From Eubacteriales bacterium (GTDB lineage Bacteria; Bacillota; Clostridia; Oscillospirales; Acutalibacteraceae), in contig JAQXWS010000033.1 of NCBI GenBank assembly GCA_029225565.1, forward strand, positions 1 through 48,832: DNA of 48,832 bases, written 5' to 3'. Each line of letters starts with the position of its first letter. The stretch's first letter is position 1. A program made the translations under genes and the position numbers. The notes under the pieces are model-generated. The model saw only the letters and a list, made by a program, of their open reading frames with translations. It did not search any database and was not told the origin of the DNA. Positions 41,326 through 48,832 of the stretch are shown in pieces.

Positions 41326-41356
41326 CAAAAAAGACGGACAGCCGCAGCCGTCCGTC
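41326..41356 (-). terminator. Terminator of gap
   Basis: On the minus strand GACGGACGGC-TGCG-GCTGTCCGTC (one mismatch) is followed by TTTTTTG. It lies 24 nt after the GAPDH stop. Confidence 0.8.
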
Positions 41357-41379
41357 GGTATTGCACATATTGTGGTTAA

Positions 41380-42393
41380 TTAGCCAAGCTCTGAGAAGTA
41401 CTTGATAGTTCTAACCATCTGTGAAGTGTAGCTGTTCTCGTTATCGTACCAAGAAACAACCTGTACCTCATAGAGGCCGTTGCCAAGGTCAAGTACCATT
41501 GTCTGAGTAGCATCGAACAGTGAGCCGTATCTCATACCAACAATGTCAGATGATACAATCTCGTCGGTGTTGTAGCCAAAAGACTCTGTAGCAGCAGCCT
41601 TCATAGCAGCGTTGATGCCGTCAACGGTAACATCGTCGCCCTTAACTACAGCAGTAAGGATTGTGGTTGAGCCTGTTGGAGTAGGAACTCTCTGTGCAGA
41701 TCCGATAAGCTTGCCGTTAAGCTCAGGGATAACAAGGCCGATTGCCTTTGCAGCGCCTGTTGAGTTAGGCACGATGTTAACAGCAGCAGCTCTGGAACGG
41801 CGAAGGTCGCCCTTTCTCTGAGGACCGTCAAGAGTCATCTGGTCACCTGTGTAAGCGTGGATTGTGCACATAATACCTGACTGAATCTCTGCATAGTCGT
41901 TGAGAGCCTTAGCCATAGGTGCAAGACAGTTAGTTGTGCAAGAAGCAGCAGAAATAACTGTGTCGTCAGCTGTAAGTGTGTTGTGGTTAACATTGTAAAC
42001 GATTGTAGGAAGGTCGTTACCTGCAGGAGCAGAAATAACTACCTTGCGAGCGCCTGCCTTAATATGAGCAGAAGCCTTCTCCTTTGAGCAGTAGAAGCCT
42101 GTGCACTCCAGAACTACATCAACGCCAAGCTCGCCCCAAGGAAGCTCGCTTGCGTCTGCCTTAGCGTAAATCTTAATTTCCTTGCCGTCAACGATGATAG
42201 AATCGTCAGTAGCAGATACTGTATCAGCAAGAGCATACTTGCCCTGTGATGAATCGTACTTGAGAAGATGAGCAAGCATCTTTGGGCTTGTAAGGTCGTT
42301 GATAGCAACTACTTCGTAGCCCTCTGCACCGAACATCTGACGGAAAGCAAGACGACCAATACGGCCAAAACCATTAATAGCAACTTTTACCAT
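41380..42393 (-). CDS. gap: Glyceraldehyde-3-phosphate dehydrogenase
   Basis: A 337-aa GAPDH. The NAD fold starts [17 protein letters not shown], and D33 in AINDLTS favours NAD+ over NADP+. The catalytic Cys is C152 in [35 protein letters not shown] carries His and the phosphate-binding Arg. The C terminus is [16 protein letters not shown]. It converts glyceraldehyde-3-phosphate to 1,3-bisphosphoglycerate in glycolysis. ATG 42393 has GGAGG about 9 nt upstream and its own promoter; codon use is strongly biased (GTT/GCA/AAG-rich), unlike most neighbours, as usual for a highly expressed gene. No pgk or cggR is adjacent, so it is monocistronic here. Confidence 0.97.
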   Translation of the reverse strand: MVKVAINGFGRIGRLAFRQMFGAEGYEVVAINDLTSPKMLAHLLKYDSSQGKYALADTVSATDDSIIVDGKEIKIYAKADASELPWGELGVDVVLECTGFYCSKEKASAHIKAGARKVVISAPAGNDLPTIVYNVNHNTLTADDTVISAASCTTNCLAPMAKALNDYAEIQSGIMCTIHAYTGDQMTLDGPQRKGDLRRSRAAAVNIVPNSTGAAKAIGLVIPELNGKLIGSAQRVPTPTGSTTILTAVVKGDDVTVDGINAAMKAAATESFGYNTDEIVSSDIVGMRYGSLFDATQTMVLDLGNGLYEVQVVSWYDNENSYTSQMVRTIKYFSELG

Positions 42394-42441
42394 TGGAAAA
42401 TACCTCCGAAAATTTTATATGCATTATTTTATTGCAGTATT

Positions 42442-42470
42442 ATTCTATACTCTTCTTTACCAATAATCAA
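42442..42470 (-). promoter_or_regulatory. gap promoter
   Basis: TTGATT (42470-42465), 17-bp spacer, TAGAAT (42447-42442) on the minus strand, 49 nt before the start codon. Tandem TTTACAC repeats lie just upstream at about 42488-42502. Confidence 0.55.
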
Positions 42471-42522
42471 GAAAAATATTACAATTTTTACACTTTACAC
42501 AAAAACACAATAGTTTGCAACA

Positions 42523-43356
42523 CTATTTTCCCCAATTATCAATAATGGATTGCACCAATTCGGGCTCATTGGTGGTCAAAACATCGGGCATACTCACCAG
42601 AACACGCTTGACAGTCCATTGGGTATCCACCGTCCATACAGAAAGCTTGTAGCCGTTCTCGTGTAGAACATCCGCCAAGGTGCGGGAAATATAAGCAAAA
42701 TTACAGTTCATACCTATCGCGCCGCTTTTTTCTACAATATCTATCATTTTTTGCTGATAATCGTCGGAAAAAATCTTTATTCTGCTGGGCATATAATTGA
42801 CATAAAAATCAACATCAGGGCATTGCTCGGTAACCTTGCCGGCCTGAAAAACCTCAATGCCGGTAAGGAACACCTGGTCGGCAATGCCATACTCCATAAT
42901 CAAATCGTGAAGTCCGGACAGCACCCTAATATCGTCCACCACCAGATTGACAGAAATGTCGGTATCCTTAATTTTGTCAAACACCGAGCTCAGCTCGATG
43001 CCGTCGTTGTTGGTAGTGATTATGTCATTGCCCATAACCACGGTGCCGTCGGGTCGCTGTCTGACATTGAACTCTATGGACATAGCATTGTTGCTGATAC
43101 CGGCATCCACAAATTCCATACTGTTTTGGGCTGTGTTGTAGGCGCCTGTATGGACGCAAAGGGCAAAGCCGTCAACAAAGTGCAGCTTCATCTGGTCATA
43201 GGACTTGGTAAAGGCATAGGTAGTAACACCTGCAACCATACACAGTGATATGAGGAATGCCACCACCTGATAAGAAAACCTTTTTGCCCAGGTGCGAGTC
43301 ATATTGCGCTTTAGGAAAGCCTTGAACTTTTCTTTTTTTGATACCTTGTTGGGCAT
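42523..43356 (-). CDS. Membrane-anchored GDPD-like protein, degenerate active site
   Basis: A 277-aa protein with a basic cytoplasmic N terminus, one membrane anchor (about 29-51, VVAFLISLCMVAGVTTYAF), and a glycerophosphodiester phosphodiesterase-like TIM barrel outside. The family pattern HRG-ENT-ExD-HD is recognisable but altered: VHTGAYNTAQNS replaces HRG...PENT, IEFNVRQRPDGTVVMGND replaces ExDV...VxxHD, and the second catalytic His is Asn. The C-terminal half (LSVWTVDTQWTVKRVLVSMPDVLTTNEPE) is normal for the family. It may be a pseudo-enzyme binding a phosphodiester or acting as a scaffold. ATG 43356 has AGGTGA upstream. It lies behind guaB past a hairpin terminator and probably depends on read-through. 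Confidence 0.75.
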   Translation of the reverse strand: MPNKVSKKEKFKAFLKRNMTRTWAKRFSYQVVAFLISLCMVAGVTTYAFTKSYDQMKLHFVDGFALCVHTGAYNTAQNSMEFVDAGISNNAMSIEFNVRQRPDGTVVMGNDIITTNNDGIELSSVFDKIKDTDISVNLVVDDIRVLSGLHDLIMEYGIADQVFLTGIEVFQAGKVTEQCPDVDFYVNYMPSRIKIFSDDYQQKMIDIVEKSGAIGMNCNFAYISRTLADVLHENGYKLSVWTVDTQWTVKRVLVSMPDVLTTNEPELVQSIIDNWGK

Positions 43357-43378
43357 AGTATCACCTAAAAATACAAAT

Positions 43379-43398
43379 GGGAGGAGCAAGCTCCTCCC
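43379..43398 (-). terminator. Terminator after guaB
   Basis: GGGAGGAG-CTTG-CTCCTCCC on the minus strand, perfect 8-bp stem, followed by ATTTGTATTTTT. It lies between guaB and the GDPD-like gene. Confidence 0.7.
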
Positions 43399-43409
43399 TT
43401 GTTGCCAAA

Positions 43410-46780
<3,371 letters not shown>

Positions 46781-46814
46781 GCTATTCCTCCCTGTCACTG
46801 AATACACTACATAT

Positions 46815-46843
46815 ATAATACCATATATCCATTGTATATTCAA
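46815..46843 (-). promoter_or_regulatory. Promoter of the transglutaminase-like gene
   Basis: TTGAAT (46843-46838), 17-bp spacer, TATTAT (46820-46815) on the minus strand. Confidence 0.6.
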
Positions 46844-46902
46844 ACAAATTTGTACTCACCAAATAAAAATTGCCAACAAAATCCAAAATTTTCAAATTAC
46901 CT

Positions 46903-46965
46903 ATTGACACAGCCAAAAAATAGGTGTATAGTGTCAATTAATAAAACCTACTTGTTTGGTAGGTT
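46903..46965 (+). promoter_or_regulatory. metY-cysK promoter with two dyads
   Basis: TTGACA (46904-46909), 17-bp spacer, TATAGT (46927-46932). ATTGACAC (46903-46910) and GTGTCAAT (46931-46938) are inverted across the promoter. Just after the expected start, AACCTAC (46945-46951) and GTAGGTT (46959-46965) form a second dyad with a 7-bp centre. It looks like an Rrf2-family (CymR/IscR-like) half-site pair, but it could also fold as an RNA hairpin. The binding protein is inferred only. Confidence 0.6.
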
Positions 46966-46985
46966 AATGTTCAGGAGGTAATGAT

Positions 46986-47060
46986 ATGACAAAAATACTT
47001 TTGTTGATAATCACTCATGACCAAAAAAATGACCGAATGCTTTGTCGATGTTGCAAATAA
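46986..47060 (+). CDS. Cysteine-rich leader peptide (uORF) before metY
   Basis: A 24-codon ORF with the best SD in the region (AGGAGG at 46973-46978, 7 nt before ATG 46986). The peptide is hydrophobic at first (MTKILLLIITHD) and ends DRMLCRCCK before TAA at 47058. Three of its last five residues are Cys (TGT, TGT, TGC at 47043-47054), directly upstream of genes that make homocysteine and cysteine. This is the hallmark of a regulatory leader peptide whose translation reports Cys-tRNA supply. No intrinsic terminator lies between it and metY. Instead the segment overlapping its Cys codons can pair with the metY initiation region (47088-47098). An ATG at 46981 is only 2 nt from the SD and stops after two codons, so it is rejected. 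Confidence 0.75.
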   Translation: MTKILLLIITHDQKNDRMLCRCCK

Positions 47061-47098
47061 AATATAAACAGCGTATAATTTAGAAAGGACAAAGTATT
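47036..47098 (+). promoter_or_regulatory. Predicted helix sequestering the metY ribosome site
   Basis: AATGCTTTGTC (47036-47046, inside the uORF at Met-Leu-Cys) is complementary to GACAAAGTATT (47088-47098) over 11 consecutive positions, with a single G-U pair. The second strand covers the last two bases of the metY SD (AAAGGA, 47084-47089) and every base up to its GTG start. A ribosome stalled on the Cys codons would cover the first strand and free the metY start. Confidence 0.6.
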
Positions 47099-48382
47099 GT
47101 GAAAAATAATAAATATCATTTTGAAACCCTACAGCTCCATGTAGGACAGGAAAACCCGGACCCGGCTACCGACGCAAGAGCAGTACCCATATACCAGACA
47201 ACATCCTATGTGTTCCGTGACAGCGACCACGCACAGGCTCGCTTTAACCTAAGTGATGCAGGCAATATTTACGGCAGACTCACCAACTCGACCCAGGATG
47301 TGCTGGAGCAGAGAATCGCGGCGCTGGAGGGCGGAGTGGCGGCACTGGCAACAGCCTCCGGAGCGGCGGCGCTGGCATACACCTTTCAGGCGCTGGCTAC
47401 GGCAGGCGACCACATTGTAGCAGCCGAAACAATATACGGCGGCACATACAATTATCTGGCACACACATTTCCCCTGTCGGGAGTTACCACAACCTTTGTT
47501 GACCCGGACGACCTGAGCAATTTTGAAAAAGCGATACAGCCAAATACAAAGGCAATATTCTTTGAGACCCTGGGCAACCCCAATTCCAACCTGGTAGATA
47601 TTGAAGCGCTGGCAAAGATTGCCCACAGCCACAATATTCCGCTGGTGGTGGATTCCACATTTGCAACACCGTATCTGCTGCGTCCCATCGAGTACGGCGC
47701 AGACATCGTTGTTCATTCTGCCACAAAATTCATCGGCGGTCACGGTACAACGCTGGGCGGCGTAATAATTGACGGCGGCACCTTCGATTGGAAGGCAAGC
47801 GGCAAATTCGGCAACATCGCCGACCCCAACCCAAGCTACCACGGGGTCAGCTTTGTGGATGCTGTCGGACCGGCTGCATTTGTCACATATATCAGAGCGA
47901 TACTGCTGCGGGACACCGGCGCAACCATCAGCCCATTCAACGCATTTTTGTTGCTGCAGGGACTGGAAACCCTTTCTCTGCGAGTAGAAAGACATGTTGA
48001 GAACACAAAAAAGGTACTGGAATACCTATCCAATCATCCAAAGGTAGAAAAGGTGAATCACCCCAGCCTTGACAGCAGATACAAGGACTTGTACAACAAG
48101 TACTTCCCCAACGGAGCAGGCTCAATATTCACCTTTGAAATCAAGGGCGGAGAGACCGAGGCAAAAAGATTCATTGACCGTCTGGAAATATTCTCCATTC
48201 TGGCCAATGTGGCTGATGTAAAATCCCTGGTTATTCATCCGGCGACAACCACTCACTCACAGCTCAGCGCCCAGGAGCTGGAAAAGCAGAACATAAAACC
48301 AAACACAATCAGATTATCAATAGGCACAGAGCATATTGACGACATTCTCAGCGACCTGGAGCAGGCCTTTGAGGCAATATAG
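47099..48382 (+). CDS. metY: O-acetylhomoserine / O-acetylserine sulfhydrylase
   Basis: A 427-aa PLP enzyme of the Cys/Met metabolism family. [32 protein letters not shown] opens the MetY subgroup. The cofactor site includes [35 protein letters not shown] and the Schiff-base lysine K210 in [13 protein letters not shown]. The large insert [20 protein letters not shown] is typical of O-acetylhomoserine sulfhydrylases. It makes homocysteine (or cysteine) from the acetylated amino acid and sulfide. The start is GTG 47099 with AAAGGA about 9 nt upstream; GTG and the long spacing make initiation weak, which fits translational control by the leader ORF. cysK follows 9 nt later, so the pair is one operon. 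Confidence 0.95.
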   Translation: MKNNKYHFETLQLHVGQENPDPATDARAVPIYQTTSYVFRDSDHAQARFNLSDAGNIYGRLTNSTQDVLEQRIAALEGGVAALATASGAAALAYTFQALATAGDHIVAAETIYGGTYNYLAHTFPLSGVTTTFVDPDDLSNFEKAIQPNTKAIFFETLGNPNSNLVDIEALAKIAHSHNIPLVVDSTFATPYLLRPIEYGADIVVHSATKFIGGHGTTLGGVIIDGGTFDWKASGKFGNIADPNPSYHGVSFVDAVGPAAFVTYIRAILLRDTGATISPFNAFLLLQGLETLSLRVERHVENTKKVLEYLSNHPKVEKVNHPSLDSRYKDLYNKYFPNGAGSIFTFEIKGGETEAKRFIDRLEIFSILANVADVKSLVIHPATTTHSQLSAQELEKQNIKPNTIRLSIGTEHIDDILSDLEQAFEAI

Positions 48383-48391
48383 GAGGACATT

Positions 48392-48832
48392 ATGGCACTA
48401 TACAAATCAGCTTTGGAGCTGGTGGGCAATACCCCACTGGTACAGGCAAGTAATTTCAGCAAGGCTAACGGACTTGACACCGATATTCTGGTAAAGGTAG
48501 AATACTTCAATCCGGCAGGCTCCGTAAAGGACAGAATAGCAAAGGCTATCATAGAGGATGCCGAGGCAAAGGGCATACTCACAAAAGACTCGGTTATCAT
48601 TGAGCCCACCAGCGGCAATACGGGTATCGGTCTGGCAAGCGTTGCAGCCAGCAAAGGCTACCGAATTATCATCGTTATGCCGGAGACCATGAGTGTTGAA
48701 CGCAGAATGATAATGAAGGCGTACGGCGCCGAATTGGTGCTTACCGAGGGCGCAAAGGGTATGAAGGGCGCCATTGCAAAGGCTGAAGAGCTGGCAAAGA
48801 AAACACCTAACTCATTCATTCCCGGTCAGTTT
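48392..48832 (+). CDS. cysK: Cysteine synthase (partial, runs off right edge)
   Basis: The first 147 codons of an O-acetylserine sulfhydrylase: LVGNTPLVQ near the start, the PLP lysine K46 in [23 protein letters not shown] (about 69-82), the phosphate-binding loop, and [25 protein letters not shown]. It condenses O-acetylserine with sulfide to cysteine. ATG 48392 has AGGAGG at 6-nt spacing and lies 9 nt after metY, so both are transcribed from the cysteine-leader promoter. The C-terminal half is outside the window. Confidence 0.96.
   Translation, partial: MALYKSALELVGNTPLVQASNFSKANGLDTDILVKVEYFNPAGSVKDRIAKAIIEDAEAKGILTKDSVIIEPTSGNTGIGLASVAASKGYRIIIVMPETMSVERRMIMKAYGAELVLTEGAKGMKGAIAKAEELAKKTPNSFIPGQF

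Noticed and set aside
42480-42520. Rex operator in the gap promoter
   Set aside because: TTGTGT/TGTAAA fragments are present but do not assemble into two half-sites with the right spacing.
46981-46989. ATG 46981 as leader-peptide start
   Set aside because: Only 2 nt from the SD and stops after two codons; ATG 46986 has 7-nt spacing and a 24-codon frame.
46945-47101. Classical transcription attenuation (terminator) for metY
   Set aside because: No GC-rich hairpin followed by a T-run lies between the leader ORF and metY, so translational control or protein binding is favoured.

Overview
The window looks like chromosomal DNA of a gut-type Clostridia member (Oscillospirales/Ruminococcus-like). 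The reasons are strong AGGAGG-type ribosome sites and sigma-A promoters with 17-bp spacers, a T-box leader, a domain-permuted GH3 beta-glucosidase of the kind known from Ruminococcus, many cytoplasmic glycosidases with GPH-type sugar carriers, and extragenic palindromes typical of these genomes. This placement is inference; no 16S gene is present.

Layout. 1-537: right edge of an accessory module (start of a probable DNA methyltransferase, small HTH protein, palindromic operator). 744-4881: a tandem pair of RimK-like ATP-grasp ligases, divergent from two purine genes (AICAR transformylase, purA). 5025-12465: one apparent transcription unit holding a ClC transporter, a GH5 and a permuted GH3 glycosidase, then the DnaD and DnaC/DnaI helicase-loading proteins. 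12523-16863: PduL phosphotransacylase, family-4 uracil-DNA glycosylase, and a VanR/S-like two-component system. 17112-17581: a small gene behind a structured, promoter-driven RNA leader. 17616-22211: aconitase, isocitrate dehydrogenase, Rex and a hypothetical protein, all read leftward from one promoter. 22380-26240: tRNA-Gln followed by a palindrome-rich, AT-richer accessory segment with a BspA-like lipoprotein and a GPH transporter. 26433-37382: carbohydrate genes (GH4, PfkB kinase, three GPH carriers counting the one above, phosphoesterase, GH36 alpha-galactosidase, sialidase-fold lipoprotein). 37515-48832: membrane HTH regulator, Trp T-box with trpB2, HAD phosphatase, GAPDH, degenerate GDPD protein, guaB, a secreted transglutaminase-like protein, and the sulfur-assimilation pair metY-cysK.

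How it fits together. The carbohydrate genes suggest import of intact oligosaccharides by GPH carriers and cytoplasmic hydrolysis. Acn-Icd-Rex makes 2-oxoglutarate under probable NADH control. purH/purA/guaB serve purine synthesis.

The most interesting signals are regulatory. (1) A 24-codon upstream ORF before metY-cysK ends in Leu-Cys-Arg-Cys-Cys-Lys. Its Cys-codon segment is complementary over 11 nt to the bases between the metY Shine-Dalgarno and its start codon, which looks like a translational cysteine-attenuation switch. (2) At 17390-17546 a rod-shaped RNA begins at a near-perfect promoter and ends in a terminator with a competing hairpin, directly before an 88-aa ORF. (3) Other points are a GPH-linked phosphoesterase whose only plausible start codon is ACG, an apparently leaderless clc transcript, and MITE-like nested palindromes beside tRNA-Gln.
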